Shown piece by piece: positions 44,860 through 56,199 of a stretch of 64,000 bases of DNA. The stretch lies in the NCBI RefSeq assembly GCF_000009765.2, contig NC_003155.5, positions 434,001 to 498,000 on the forward strand, in the 5' to 3' direction. Positions within the stretch are counted from its first letter, which is position 1. Each line of letters starts with the position of its first letter. The position numbers were made by a program, and so were the translations under genes. The notes beneath the pieces are model-generated. The model was not told the DNA's origin, did not search any database, and was given only the letters and a program-made list of their open reading frames with translations. This DNA is from Streptomyces avermitilis MA-4680 = NBRC 14893. GTDB taxonomy: Bacteria; Actinomycetota; Actinomycetes; Streptomycetales; Streptomycetaceae.

Positions 44860-45279
44860 CGCCTCATCAACTGCATCCCACACCTCGCGGTCGAACCGGT
44901 CCTCAAGCTCGACCGCGGTGAACTCCCGCCCGGAACGGCTGGTGTTCTTCAAGCCACCAAAGCGCCCCGCACCGTGAGGGTCCGACAGCGGCGTCCGGAA
45001 ATCTCAGCCCGGCTTTGTCGGGGCTGCTTCCCGCCGTCCCCGACACCTCCCGGTTCAGGCTGCCTAGTACTTTCTTCACGCCTGGGCGCCGCGACGCCGC
45101 CGACGGCCTGGCGGTGCGCGCCGGACGGGACGCGGCAGTCGGCGCCGCGGTCTTGGCGGGGTGGGACTGGGTGCCTTTTTCAGTCGTGACCGCTGCCTCG
45201 GACGCCGGACCTGTGGACACAGTCCGCGCCTCCACCGGGGCGGCGACGTCGGTGAACGCCTCGGGCACCACCGTGTCCT

Positions 45280-45630
45280 GAACGGTAGGGCGGCGAAAGA
45301 GCCGCCCACGGGGCCTCGGACGGCCTGGTCGATGAGTTCCTTGACCCAGTCGGCGGGCGTTGGCTCGCCCGGGATTTCCCGGAACCAGAGCCGTGCCTCC
45401 TCCTTGGTGATTCTCTGGGAGCGCTCTCCGAGGTAGGGCCAGACATAGACGAGTGTGCCCGGCTCGCAGTGCCAGGCGTTGGCGAGTGCGCCGATGTCGA
45501 CGGCGTCGTAGCCCAGGACGTCGAGAAGCCGGACGACCTCGGCCTTGGCGGCCGGGTCATCACCGGCCACGGGGGGCACTGCGGTCCGGTGCGCCAACGC
45601 CTCGATCTGCGTCAGCATCCACGACCGCAT
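45280..45630 (-). pseudogene. C-terminal fragment of a NADP/F420-dependent reductase
   Basis: About 117 residues read like the C-terminal domain of the NADPH-dependent F420 reductase family: EVVRLLDVLGYDAVDIGALA, EPGTLVYVWPYLGERSQR, and a tail KELIDQAVRGPVGGSFAALP. The N-terminal dinucleotide-binding GxGxxG domain is absent, so no function is possible. Upstream MRSWMLTQIEALAHRT is not family sequence. The region from the LAL stop at 44859 to pntB at 45883 otherwise shows only decayed fragments. Confidence 0.6.
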
Positions 45631-45770
45631 GAGCCCGCTTCAGCGGGCGGAGCTGCTGCGACTGCTGGCGGAGCACAGCAGTGACGGCACGACGCTGTTC
45701 AACCCTGAAGAAGCGCGGGGTACTGGCGCCGGTGATCAGCGCCCGCCGCGCCCCGGCCCGGCGTGAGGGC

Positions 45771-45869
45771 TCACTTCTAGTCGACCAGGTGGCCGACGCC
45801 CGCCCGACCATGCGCAAAGTGTGGGTGGACGTCGGCTACCGCAAGCATCGCGTCGGGCACGCCGCCAGC
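45771..45869 (+). pseudogene. IS5-family transposase fragment
   Basis: About 33 residues (LVDQVADARPTMRKVWVDVG, then YRKHRVGHAAS) match the middle of IS5-type transposases (LVDxLADARPTVRKVWVDGGYRxHLVEHAA). The rest of the transposase is missing. Together with the reductase fragment it marks a decayed junction left of pntB. Confidence 0.5.
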
Positions 45870-45882
45870 GGAAAACGACCTA

Positions 45883-47349
45883 TCAGTGGCTGGCCACCGT
45901 CGCCTGGCGTGCGGCCGGGGCCGCGTCGTGTCGGCTGTCGGTGCTGAGCGCGTGCAGGATCTCCTCCACGCTCTGTTTGGCGTCGCCGAAGAGCATGCTG
46001 CTGTTCTCGCGGAAGAAGAGCGGGTTCTGCACGCCCGCATAGCCGGAGGCCATGGAGCGTTTGAAGACGATGACCTGCTCGGCTTCCCATACCCGCAGCA
46101 CCGGCATGCCGGCGATCGGGCTGCCCGGGTCCTCGGTCGCGGCGGGGTTGACGGTGTCATTCGCACCGATGACCAGAACGACCGAGGTGTCGGCGAAGTC
46201 GTCGTTGATCTCGTCCATTTCCAGGACGATGTCGTAGGGCACCTTCGCCTCGGCCAGCAGCACGTTCATGTGCCCGGGCAGGCGCCCGGCGACAGGATGA
46301 ACGCCGAAGCGGACCTCGATACCCCGCTCGCACAGTTGCCGCGTCAGCTCCGCGACCGGATGCTGGGCCTGAGCGACAGCCATGCCGTATCCGGGCGTAA
46401 TGATCACTGAGCGGGCCTGAGCCAGCATCTCGGCCGCCTCCGCGGCCCGCACCTCGCGGTGCTCGCCCTGCTCCTCCTCGCCGCCGGACGGCGCCGCGAT
46501 GCCGAAACCACCCGCTATGACGGAGAGGAACGACCGGTTCATCGCCTTGCACATGATGTACGACAGGTAGGCACCGGAGGAGCCCACCAGCGCGCCGGTG
46601 ACGATGAGCAGGTTGTTGTCGAGCAGGAAGCCGGCCGCGGCCGCTGCCCAGCCCGAGTAGCTGTTCAGCATGGAGACGACGACCGGCATGTCGCCACCGC
46701 CGATCGAGGCAACCAGGTGCCAGCCCAGGGCCAGCGCCAGCGCGGTCACCGCGATCATCAGGGGTAGGTTCGGGCTGATCGCGAACCAGATGGTCAGCAC
46801 GACGAACGCCGCGAGCGCGCCGAGGTTCAGCGCGTTCTTGCCCGGCAGCATCAAGGGACGGGACTTGATGCGCGCCGAGAGCTTCAGGAACGCGACGATC
46901 GAGCCGGTGAATGTGACCGCGCCGATGAAGATCCCGATGAACACCTCGGCGTGGTGGATGCCCAGCAGGTTGGCGCCGATCCGGGTCTGCGCCGAGCCGT
47001 GGGAATCCACCTCCAGGTAGCTGTTCCAGCCCACCAGCACCGCAGCGAGGCCGACGAAGCTGTGCAGGACAGCGATCAGTTCGGGCATCTGCGTCATCTC
47101 GACGCGGCGGGCCCGCCACAGGCCCATCGCCGCGCCGAGCGCCATCGCCAGCACGATCAGCGCGACCGCTCCGGCGGTGATGCTCCGCGCCGCCACAACC
47201 ACGGTAGCGACCAGGGCAAGGGCCATGCCAGCAATGCCGTAGACGACGCCGGCGCGGGAGGTGCGATGCTGGGACAGGCCGGCCAGGCTGAGGATGAACA
47301 ACAGGGCGGCGACCAGGTCGGCAGCGTGTGAAGCCTTCAGGGAGGTCAT
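45883..47349 (-). CDS. pntB: NAD(P) transhydrogenase subunit beta
   Basis: 488 residues. The N-terminal half is hydrophobic with about nine membrane spans (for example [39 protein letters not shown]). The C-terminal domain III binds NADP(H): [40 protein letters not shown], and [14 protein letters not shown] are hallmark segments. With PntA it couples hydride transfer between NADH and NADP+ to proton movement across the membrane, making NADPH. It follows pntA by 6 bp on the same strand. Full length. Confidence 0.96.
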   Translation of the reverse strand: MTSLKASHAADLVAALLFILSLAGLSQHRTSRAGVVYGIAGMALALVATVVVAARSITAGAVALIVLAMALGAAMGLWRARRVEMTQMPELIAVLHSFVGLAAVLVGWNSYLEVDSHGSAQTRIGANLLGIHHAEVFIGIFIGAVTFTGSIVAFLKLSARIKSRPLMLPGKNALNLGALAAFVVLTIWFAISPNLPLMIAVTALALALGWHLVASIGGGDMPVVVSMLNSYSGWAAAAAGFLLDNNLLIVTGALVGSSGAYLSYIMCKAMNRSFLSVIAGGFGIAAPSGGEEEQGEHREVRAAEAAEMLAQARSVIITPGYGMAVAQAQHPVAELTRQLCERGIEVRFGVHPVAGRLPGHMNVLLAEAKVPYDIVLEMDEINDDFADTSVVLVIGANDTVNPAATEDPGSPIAGMPVLRVWEAEQVIVFKRSMASGYAGVQNPLFFRENSSMLFGDAKQSVEEILHALSTDSRHDAAPAARQATVASH

Positions 47350-47355
47350 CTCGGC

Positions 47356-48912
47356 TCAGCCTTTCGAGAACATGGACAGCATGCGGCGGGTGACGGCGAA
47401 ACCTCCGAAAATGTTGACGCTCGTCAGCAGGATCGCCACGAAGGACAGCGTGGTGACGATCCAGCTCTCGTGCCCGATCTGCAGCAAGGCCCCGATCACG
47501 ACGATCCCGGAGATCGCGTTGGTCACCGACATCAGCGGGGTGTGCAGCGCATGGTGCACCTTGCCGATGACGTAATAGCCGATCACCACCGCCAGCGCGA
47601 ACACGGTGAAGTTGCCCGCGAGTTGCGTGGGAGCGAAGGCCACCAGCAAAAACATCGCGAGCATCCCGAGCCCGATCAGGCCGAAGCGCCACGCAGGCGT
47701 CAGGTTCGACTGCTTCGGTTCGGGCGCTACGGGTGCGGCCGCAGGCTGCGCGGCGGGCGCGGCCGAGACCGCGACGGGCGGCGGCGGCCAGGTGACGTCA
47801 CCGTCGCGCACCACGGTCACCGCCCGCTGCACAACGTCGTCGAAGTCGACCGTCAGCTGCCCGTCCTTGCCGGGAGTGAGCAGTTTCAGCAGGTTCAGCA
47901 GGTTGGTGCCGAACAGCTGCGAGGCCTGGGCCGGGAGCCGGGAGGCCAAGTCGGTGTAGCCGATGATGGTGACGCCGTTGTCGGTCACCACCGTCCGCCC
48001 CGGCACGGTGCCCTCGACGTTGCCGCCCATCGCGGCAGCCATGTCGACGATGACGCTGCCCGATTTCATGACGGCCACGTCCTCGGCCGTCAGCAGGCGC
48101 GGCGCCGGCCGGCCCGGGATCAGCGCGGTGGTGATCACCATGTCCACGTCCTCGGCCTGCTCGTGGTAGAGCTGGGCGGCGGCGCGGTCGTAGTCGGCGG
48201 ACGTCGCCTTGGCATAGCCGTCGGTGCTCGACTCCTGAACGGCTTCCACCGGCAGGTACTCGCCGCCCAGCGACTTCACCTGGTCCGCGACCTCCGGCCG
48301 CGGGTCGGTGGCGCGCACGATCGCGCCGAGGCTGGAAGCGGCACCGATCGCCGCGAGACCGGCCACACCCGCGCCAGCCACCAGCACCTTCGCCGGCGGC
48401 ACCTTACCCGCCGCAGTGACCTGGCCGGTGAAAAACCGTCCGAAGGCGTGCGCGGCCTCGATGACCGCGCGGTAACCAGCGATGTTCGCCATCGAGGACA
48501 GCACGTCCATCGACTGCGCCCGCGAAATGCGCGGCACCGCGTCCAGCGCCAGGGCGGTCACCCCGGCGTCGGCGAGCGCCTGAAGCAGCTCGGGCTTTTG
48601 CGCCGGGGTCAGCAGGGCGACCACGGTCGCGCCCTTTCGCAACCGGCAGATTTCCGCGTCGGAGGGGGCGTTCACCTTCAGCACGACATCCGCGTCCCAG
48701 GCCTCGCCAATCCCCGCGCCGGCATCGGCGTACGCCTGGTCACCGAAGCCGGAGGCCTCACCGGCCCCGGACTCGACGACGACCTCGTAGCCGAGGCCCA
48801 GCAGCAGTCGTACCGTCGCCGGGGTCGCCGCGACCCGCGTCTCCCCGGAGACAGACTCGGCCACTACGCCGATGCGCCGGGGAGGATGGTGTGAGGGTTT
48901 TTGAGCAGACAT
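47356..48912 (-). CDS. pntA: NAD(P) transhydrogenase subunit alpha
   Basis: 518 residues, a fused alpha1/alpha2 subunit. The NAD(H)-binding domain I has [19 protein letters not shown] at the start, [18 protein letters not shown] (Rossmann GxGxxG) near residue 175 and [18 protein letters not shown] Pro/Ala linker (about 380-405) leads to the C-terminal membrane part with three to four helices ([36 protein letters not shown]). The ATG at 48912 starts MSAQKP. It is the first gene of a two-gene operon with pntB. In some bacteria alpha is split in two; here it is not. Confidence 0.96.
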   Translation of the reverse strand: MSAQKPSHHPPRRIGVVAESVSGETRVAATPATVRLLLGLGYEVVVESGAGEASGFGDQAYADAGAGIGEAWDADVVLKVNAPSDAEICRLRKGATVVALLTPAQKPELLQALADAGVTALALDAVPRISRAQSMDVLSSMANIAGYRAVIEAAHAFGRFFTGQVTAAGKVPPAKVLVAGAGVAGLAAIGAASSLGAIVRATDPRPEVADQVKSLGGEYLPVEAVQESSTDGYAKATSADYDRAAAQLYHEQAEDVDMVITTALIPGRPAPRLLTAEDVAVMKSGSVIVDMAAAMGGNVEGTVPGRTVVTDNGVTIIGYTDLASRLPAQASQLFGTNLLNLLKLLTPGKDGQLTVDFDDVVQRAVTVVRDGDVTWPPPPVAVSAAPAAQPAAAPVAPEPKQSNLTPAWRFGLIGLGMLAMFLLVAFAPTQLAGNFTVFALAVVIGYYVIGKVHHALHTPLMSVTNAISGIVVIGALLQIGHESWIVTTLSFVAILLTSVNIFGGFAVTRRMLSMFSKG

Positions 48913-49574
48913 ATCCTGTATCTCTCGTCAGAGGAGGGTGCGAAAGGGAAATCTGCGCTCGGGGAAGTTACGACGTCCTCCCCACGTGATCGCTGGAACC
49001 TAACCCGTCAGACGGGTGCGGGCCAACGCGATCGGACGGTGATGTGCTTCACCTTGCAGTACCGGCCGATAATGATCGGTCCGCGCGGGACCAAAACCAG
49101 CGGGCCTCGAGCAGTCGGGGCCACTCCGCCCCGCCGCGGCCCCCGATTTGACTGCGCGTCCGTCGGCTCGGGAGTGTCAGGAACGCTCACAGAGCACGTG
49201 AGGGGCGGGCGGTTCATCGGGCGCGGCCATGCGCTGGACGCCCGTGTGGACGGTCCAGGCCGGCCTGACGGGCGCAGGGTTGGCACTCGATGGCGACACC
49301 GACGTCAACCAGTGCGATTACCGGCAGCCTTGGGAGCGTCAGGTCGCAGGGCTCCGCCCCGGGCAAGGACGTACGCCGACAGTACTTCGCCGTCAAGTTT
49401 GGGACCCAACTCTGCGGTCTGCGGACACGACGAGCACGTGGAGACGCTGTGCAGAGTCGGGCACGCACATCACCGCAACATCAGCGACTTTGGTGTGCCC
49501 GCCAGGAGGTCCTCGTTGGTCAGCCTTCTTTGTGTAGGACAACGCATCGCCTGTGGTCATCGACACTTCCCCAT
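48913..49574. other. Region without recognisable gene
   Basis: Only short shadow frames occur here. A minus-strand stretch TKKADQRGPPGGHTKVADVA (about 49470-49530) looks protein-like but matches no family I know. The base composition from 48900 to 49000 is lower in G/C (TATCCTGTATCTCTCGTCAG), consistent with the pntA promoter. Confidence 0.5.
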
Positions 49575-49594
49575 CATACCTACTGGTCGGTATG
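49575..49594. promoter_or_regulatory. TetR-type operator candidate
   Basis: CATACC and GGTATG form inverted repeats separated by 8 bases (CATACCTACTGGTCGGTATG), the form of operators bound by TetR-family repressors. It lies 30 bases before the truncated oxidoreductase start at 49625, whose AGGAGG ribosome site is intact, so it is a left-over control element of that gene. Confidence 0.55.
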
Positions 49595-49624
49595 CTGCGG
49601 CGAGCCGTAACGACAGGAGGCGCG

Positions 49625-49700
49625 ATGTCCGTGACCAACCGCCAGATCCGTCTGGCCGCTCGCCCGGTGGGCGAAGTTCGACCCGAGGAGTGGGAGCACT
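49625..49700 (+). pseudogene. N-terminal fragment of a zinc-independent NADP oxidoreductase
   Basis: The first 23 residues (MSVTNRQIRLAARPVGEVRP, then EEWE) match the start of CurA/NADP-dependent oxidoreductases of the MDR family (TNRQIRLAARPVGEP). After EEWEHF the family sequence stops and IS3-like sequence follows. A good AGGAGG 5 bases before the ATG and the TetR-type operator are preserved, so the promoter may still make a useless transcript. Confidence 0.6.
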
Positions 49701-49721
49701 TTCCGGGCCCGTCGAGGAGCC

Positions 49722-49797
49722 CGGCTAAAGAAAGCATTCGAGGACGCCGACAGCACCTACGGCTACCGGAGCGTGCATGCCCAGCGGCAAGGGGCTG
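49722..49797 (+). pseudogene. IS3-family transposase fragment (OrfB)
   Basis: About 25 residues (RLKKAFEDADSTYGYRSVHA, then QRQGA) match the IS3 OrfB pattern xRxxFExxxxxYGYRRVHAxL. It interrupts the oxidoreductase fragment; nothing else of the element is visible. Confidence 0.55.
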
Positions 49798-49825
49798 TTG
49801 ATGCGCACGGTGCGCCGACGGTGGT

Positions 49826-50170
49826 CTACGGCTGCGTATCGGCGTGGTGGCGGGTCAGTGCCTGCCAGCGCCGCTCGAAATCCTCGGACTCTTCAGCGAT
49901 GTAGGCGGGGTGACGGGCTTGTTGTACTGGGCGGTGATGCCCCAGTCTGCGGACGCATGCGCAATGTCCGACTGCGCAGCAACTTCGGTGCGCACTCGCT
50001 GCTCGGCCCAGACGTTGTACACGCGCCGGCGCACGAAGAGCAGGCGCAAGCTGCTCGGGCTGACGGGCTTGCCGCCGCGACCGAGCAGTCGCTTCTCTGC
50101 GCGGTAGGCCGACAGCTGCTCGTCGCTGGGTCGCTCCCCTTCTGGTCCCGGTACTCCATCCACGCACGGT
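49826..50170 (-). pseudogene. Frameshifted conserved actinobacterial protein of unknown function
   Basis: Two frames together read DEQLSAYRAEKRLLGRGGKP, VSPSSLRLLFVRRRVYNVWA, EQRVRTE, ITAQYNKPVT, then, shifted, YIAEESEDFERRWQALTRHH. The pattern looks like one continuous family of streptomycete proteins whose name I do not know, broken by an indel near 49915. It has no start codon in the remaining part, so it is dead. Confidence 0.45.
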
Positions 50171-50337
50171 AGTAGCGGTCGGAAGCAGTGAGGTCGCCTC
50201 CCCGTCGCCGGCTGTCGCGCCTCGTCTATGGCACCATCCACGCGGGGGCCGCGCGGCTCCTTCACCGCCTGCGGTGGAGCACCGACAGGCGCCGACTGCG
50301 GCTCTTGCGCCTCCGGGAACGGCTCGTCGGGTTGCCC

Positions 50338-50907
50338 GTGAACGCCGCCTCAGCACCCACTGCCGCGGCCGAGCCGCGCGACGCCGCCGGACGGCCGCCG
50401 GTCCGCGCGGCAACCCCCGCTGACGCCGAAGGCATCACCCGGATGCGCTCCGCATACGTCCTGTCCGCACCGTTCACCGAGGACTGGGTCCGGCAGTGCA
50501 CGGACGAGCTGGCGCCACGGCTCACGCCGGAAGGAGCCGCCCGGGCCTTCGTCGTCGACGCCCCGGACGGCACGATGGCCGCCTGCGCCCTCGGCCTGAT
50601 CCACCCCGTGCTCCCGGCCCCGGCCTACCCCCGGGGCCGGGCCGCCCGCGTACAGATCGTCGCCACCCAGCCCGAGTTCCGCCGCCGCGGTTACGCCCGG
50701 GCGGTCCTATCCGCACTCCTCGACCACCTCGGCGACGTCGAGGACGTCACCCTGTTCGAACTGCACACCAGCCCGGAGGCTGCGCCCCTGTACCGGGAGC
50801 TCGGCTTCAGCGGCAGCCCGGCACTGATGTGGATGACCCGCCACCGTGAACGTGCCGGTGCTGTGGCCGGTGCGCAGCCGGACTCGACGTGGATGCCACC
50901 GCAGTAG
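50338..50907 (+). CDS. GNAT-family N-acetyltransferase
   Basis: 189 residues from GTG 50338; an open frame extends to GTG 50188 but the extra 50 residues are Arg-rich and unconserved. The domain begins VRAATPADAEGITRMRSAYV and holds the acetyl-CoA motif IVATQPEFRRRGYARAVLSAL (Q/RxxGxG/A as RRRGYA) near residue 105, then the terminal strand APLYRELGFSGSPALMWMTR. GNAT enzymes acetylate amines with acetyl-CoA; the substrate is unknown. It is in a run of damaged small genes but is itself intact. Confidence 0.8.
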   Translation: MNAASAPTAAAEPRDAAGRPPVRAATPADAEGITRMRSAYVLSAPFTEDWVRQCTDELAPRLTPEGAARAFVVDAPDGTMAACALGLIHPVLPAPAYPRGRAARVQIVATQPEFRRRGYARAVLSALLDHLGDVEDVTLFELHTSPEAAPLYRELGFSGSPALMWMTRHRERAGAVAGAQPDSTWMPPQ

Positions 50908-50940
50908 TACGCCGACGCACTGCCCCGGGCGGCCGCGTAC

Positions 50941-51378
50941 GTGTGCCTCTACGTCACCGACGAGGACGACCGGCCGCTGCAGCTGCACTCCGTCTACTCC
51001 CCCGGCCACCCCTGGCACATGATCGGCGGCGCGATGGATCTGGGCGAGCGGCCCTGGGACGCGGTGGTGCGCGAGGGCCGGGAAGAGACCGGCATGACCG
51101 CCGTGGGCCCGGCCCGGCTGCTGGCCACCGTGTTCGGGCTGCCCCGGGAGGGACGTTCGTACAGCACTCTGCAGCTGATCTTCGACGGCGGTCGTCTGAC
51201 CGCGGAACAGATCCGGGGCATCACCCTCAATTCGCGCGAGCACGACGAGGCCCGCGTCCTGCCCTTGGCCGAGTGGGAGGCCTTGATGCCGGCCCGCGAT
51301 TTCGTGCGGCTGCGCGCCGTGGAGGAGGCCCGCCGCACCGGCGTGGCCGCATACGTCGACACCTGGGGGCACGCATGA
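50941..51378 (+). CDS. NUDIX hydrolase, N-terminus uncertain
   Basis: 145 residues from GTG 50941. The Nudix box is GGAMDLGERPWDAVVREGREETGM with the RExxEE core (given here in two pieces: GGAMDLGERPWDAVV and REGREETG), near residues 29-51. The frame upstream is open back to TAG at 50905-50907 and reads YADALPRAAAYVC, which looks like genuine Nudix N-terminal sequence. A start ATG at 50893 would be in frame but is followed by CCA CCG CAG and then that TAG. So a TGG-to-TAG change may have cut off the true start, or the protein begins at GTG 50941 with its first strand shortened. It overlaps the next frame by ATGA. Confidence 0.72.
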   Translation: MCLYVTDEDDRPLQLHSVYSPGHPWHMIGGAMDLGERPWDAVVREGREETGMTAVGPARLLATVFGLPREGRSYSTLQLIFDGGRLTAEQIRGITLNSREHDEARVLPLAEWEALMPARDFVRLRAVEEARRTGVAAYVDTWGHA

Positions 51379-51860
51379 GCGCCAGCAGCATCGTCTTGAT
51401 GTCCGACCGGCGGGTCGCCGCGATCCCTGTCCAGGAGCGCGGCGAGGTCCTCCTCGACGCCCGCGTGCGCGGCCTGGTGGTCGACGACCGTAAGCAGGAC
51501 GCTGCGGGCGCCTGGGCCCTCGTCCGCCGGGGCGTGCTCACGCGGCTCCAGCAGGCGCAATCGCTGCTCCCCGGCGGTGTGCAGTTGCTGTTCATCGAGG
51601 GCTACCGGCCCCCGTCTACTGCGCCACGCACCCCGAGTCCGGTGTCGGCGAGCTCGGGCCGCTCCTCGAGGCCGTCGGCAAGACCGTGCTCGCGGTGCCG
51701 GACGCGTACGCCACCACCAGCGTCGACGTCACCACCTGGCGAGCAGAAGTGGGCAGCCATCGTCGCGCACCGCGGAGAGGTCGCCCGCGCACGGTCGCTG
51801 CCCGGCATCCTCGCCCGCCTGCCCGAAGAGACCCGGCGCGCCATCATCGCGACCGAGTAA
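51375..51860 (+). pseudogene. Chimera of a VanX-like dipeptidase start and another protein's end
   Basis: The first about 78 residues (VLMSDRRVAAIPVQERGEVL, AAGAWALVRRGVLTRLQQA, LLFIEGYRPP) match D-Ala-D-Ala dipeptidases of the VanX/M15D family. At GYRPP near 51610 the family sequence breaks. Another frame continues VYCATHPESGVGELGPLLEA, VGKTVLAVPDAYATTSVDVT, and after a second shift near 51740 the first frame ends QKWAAIVAHRGEVARARSLP, GILARLPEETRRAIIATE, which resembles the C-terminus of PIG-L-type deacetylases. So two gene ends were joined by deletion. No product is expected to work. Confidence 0.6.
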
Positions 51861-51981
51861 TAACCCGGATCGCGACCGGGCCCCGCCCCGGACGGCCCCC
51901 ACCGGCTCACCGCCTGACGGCGGCCAACCACCTCCTCTTCTTTCCCCGGGCCCGACCAGCCCCGTCCCTGATCGGAGAGCC

Positions 51982-52600
51982 ATGACGACCGCATCCGTCC
52001 CCGGCGAGCTGCCCGGCACCCGAATGAGCGACGAGGCGTACGGCGCCTTGCGCGCCTCGGCCGCATTGTGGGCCGGGACGTCCGTGCTGATCACCAACCG
52101 GCATGGGCAGATCCTGGTCCAGCACGTCGACTACCGCGACACGTGCCTCCTGCCGGGCGGTGCCATCGACAAGGGCGAGTCCCCCGCCGACTCGGCTGCC
52201 CGTGAGCTCATGGAGGAAGTCGGGGTCTCCGCCCCCGTCGACCGGTGCCTGGCCGTCGACTGGGTCTCCCCCGACAGCGTCAGCGTCCCTGCCGCCATGC
52301 GATTTCCCGGCGAGATCCCGCACGTCTTCGACGGCGGCACCTGGGACGACGCCCAGGTCGGCGAAATCCGGCTGCCCCCGAGCGAGATCACCGCGATCGA
52401 CTTCGTACGAACCCGCATGACTCCCCGGCCTGCTCTCCCCGCCCGATGCGCGACGCGCCCTGTCCGCCCTACGGGCCCGAATCAACTCCACTGGCACGGC
52501 GCTCCTGGAGAACGGCCAACACATCGCCCCCGGGGTCTTGGACCGCCTCGGCGTTCTACGGACCGCCCGCCCGGCCTACCGCTACCCCTGTGCGGCTGCC
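51982..52600 (+). pseudogene. NUDIX hydrolase with winged-helix tail, frameshifted
   Basis: ATG 51982 follows GGAGAG. The Nudix fold is intact to about 52420: LLPGGAIDKGESPADSAARE, then LMEEVG (box with RELxEE). Just after ITAIDFVRTR the frame loses homology, while frame 2 continues LLSPPDARRALSALRARINS, TGTALLENGQHIAPGVLD, LGVLRTARPAYRYPC, the usual C-terminal extension of this Nudix subfamily. One indel between about 52420 and 52436 explains it. The end beyond 52600 runs into the antisense thioesterase. Probably dead, though the Nudix core could still be made. Confidence 0.6.
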
Positions 52601-52647
52601 GGATCGCCACGCTGTGCGAGGCCACGGTGCGAGAGGCAGGCCGGTCC

Positions 52648-53415
52648 TCATGGCCGGTCGAGCACCTCCAACTGGGTGGCCATGAGGCGGACGATTTCCG
52701 TCTGGTGCCGGGCCAGGAAGAAGTGGCCGCCGGGGAAGACCCTCAGCATGAACGGGCCGTCGGTGTGCCCGGACCAGGCGGCGGCCTCCTCCACGGTGAC
52801 CTTCGGGTCGTCGTCGCCGACGAGGCAGGTCACGGGGCAAGTCAGGGGTGGCCCCGGTTCCCAGGTGTAGGTTTCGGCTGCGCGGTAGTCCGCCCGGATG
52901 GCCGGGAGGATCATGCGCAGGACGTCCTCGTCGCCCAGCAGTTGGGGGTCGGTGCCGCTGAGGCCGCGCATCTCGGCGACGAGGCCGTCGTCGTCGCGCA
53001 GGTGGACGGTCTCGTCGCGGTGCGTGGACGGGGCGCGGCGGCCGGAGGCGATGAGGGTGGCGGGCGTGATGCCCCGCTCCTGCTCCAGCCGTCGGGCGAT
53101 CTCGTAGGCGAGGGAGGCGCCCATACTGTGGCCGAACAGGGCGATGGGCCGGTCGGTCCAGGGCAGGAGGGCCTCGTAGACCTTGTCGGCGAGCGCCGGT
53201 ACGGAGTCCAGGAGAGGTTCGGTGCGGCGGTCCTGGCGGCCGGGGTACTGCACGCACAGCACGTCGACGCTTTCGGGCATGGACCGGGACACGGGGAAGT
53301 AGAAGCTGGCGGAGCCGCCCGCGTGGGGCAGGCAGACCAGCCGGACGTGGCTGTCGGGGCGCGGGTGGAACCTGCGAATCCAGAGGCTGTTGTGCTCGGT
53401 GAGCGGGGAGTTCAC
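52648..53415 (-). CDS. pteH: Type II thioesterase of the filipin-type cluster
   Basis: 255 residues, alpha/beta-hydrolase of the GrsT/type II thioesterase family. The nucleophile elbow is GHSMGA near residue 95; the Asp and His of the triad are in VGDDDPKV and GGHFFLA. The start LVCLPHAGGSASFYFP is family-typical. Type II thioesterases remove aberrant acyl groups from polyketide synthase carrier domains. The GTG at 53415 has AAGGAAC 6 bases upstream. It is last of the pteG-pteH unit, 96 bp after pteG. The symbol follows the order of the S. avermitilis filipin cluster. Confidence 0.88.
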   Translation of the reverse strand: MNSPLTEHNSLWIRRFHPRPDSHVRLVCLPHAGGSASFYFPVSRSMPESVDVLCVQYPGRQDRRTEPLLDSVPALADKVYEALLPWTDRPIALFGHSMGASLAYEIARRLEQERGITPATLIASGRRAPSTHRDETVHLRDDDGLVAEMRGLSGTDPQLLGDEDVLRMILPAIRADYRAAETYTWEPGPPLTCPVTCLVGDDDPKVTVEEAAAWSGHTDGPFMLRVFPGGHFFLARHQTEIVRLMATQLEVLDRP

Positions 53416-53511
53416 GGAGTCGTTCCTTTACGGTTTCGGTTCGACCGCCCACCGTGGCGGGGCGTTCGCCGGGAGGAGCAGGGGGCGCGGGCGGGCCGCG
53501 CCTACCGCTCG

Positions 53512-55620
<2,109 letters not shown>

Positions 55621-56199
55621 TCACTTCACGAAGTCGTCCACGACCTCGGGCGGCCAGGTGCCGACCTTGAACACGCCCAGGGAGTAGGCGCGGGAGACCA
55701 GCGCGGCGCGGTTGGACACTTTCAGCTTCCGCAGCAGGCAGGTCACGTGGTACTCGACACCCTGCCGACTGAGGTAGAGGCTCGCGGCCAAGGGGACGGT
55801 GGAGACGCCGGCGGCGATGCCTTCGAGGATGCGCGCGTCCATCGTGGAGAGGATCTTCTTGCGTTTGGGCACCACACGCGTCTGCTCGGCGTCCCCGGCC
55901 GTGGGCATCATGACCAGGATCGCGGTCGTGTCGGGCAGGCCACCGCGCACCGCGACCGCGGTGAGGGGAACGGTGAAGGCGGACTCCTCGCCGGGCCCCA
56001 CGGCGATGACGGGCGTGACGAAACGGTGGTTCTTCCCTTCAAGTAAATTGGAGAATTGACGCACCAGCGGCTGCTGCACGCTCGGGTGCACCACGTCACG
56101 GAAATTGCGACCGCATATGTCCTCGGACGAGCCGTTGAACTGCCTGAAGAACTCCTGGTTCGCCTGCTGGATGGTCAGGGTTTTATCGAGACTCGCCAT
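55621..56199 (-). CDS. pteF: PAS-LuxR pathway activator
   Basis: 192 residues from ATG 56199, the exact length of PimM. Residues 1-120 form a PAS domain starting MASLDKTLTIQQANQEFFRQ, with CGRNFRDVVHPSVQQPLVRQ. The C-terminal helix-turn-helix of LuxR type is LEGIAAGVSTVPLAASLYLS, then RQGVEYHVTCLLRKLKVSNR. PimM and AmphRIV bind CTVGGGAWWTCCCBAG boxes and activate polyene genes; PteF does so for filipin. It is divergent from pteR. The longer upstream reading is excluded by the family start. Confidence 0.94.
   Translation of the reverse strand: MASLDKTLTIQQANQEFFRQFNGSSEDICGRNFRDVVHPSVQQPLVRQFSNLLEGKNHRFVTPVIAVGPGEESAFTVPLTAVAVRGGLPDTTAILVMMPTAGDAEQTRVVPKRKKILSTMDARILEGIAAGVSTVPLAASLYLSRQGVEYHVTCLLRKLKVSNRAALVSRAYSLGVFKVGTWPPEVVDDFVK

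Noticed and set aside
44503..44952. A 149-codon minus-strand frame at the end of the LAL gene
   Set aside because: Mostly antisense to the LuxR helix-turn-helix; the first 30 residues look protein-like but match nothing I know.
45631..45766. A short plus-strand ORF of about 45 codons (MSPLQRAELLRLLAEHSSDG)
   Set aside because: Short, no family, and between two pseudogene fragments; probably chance.
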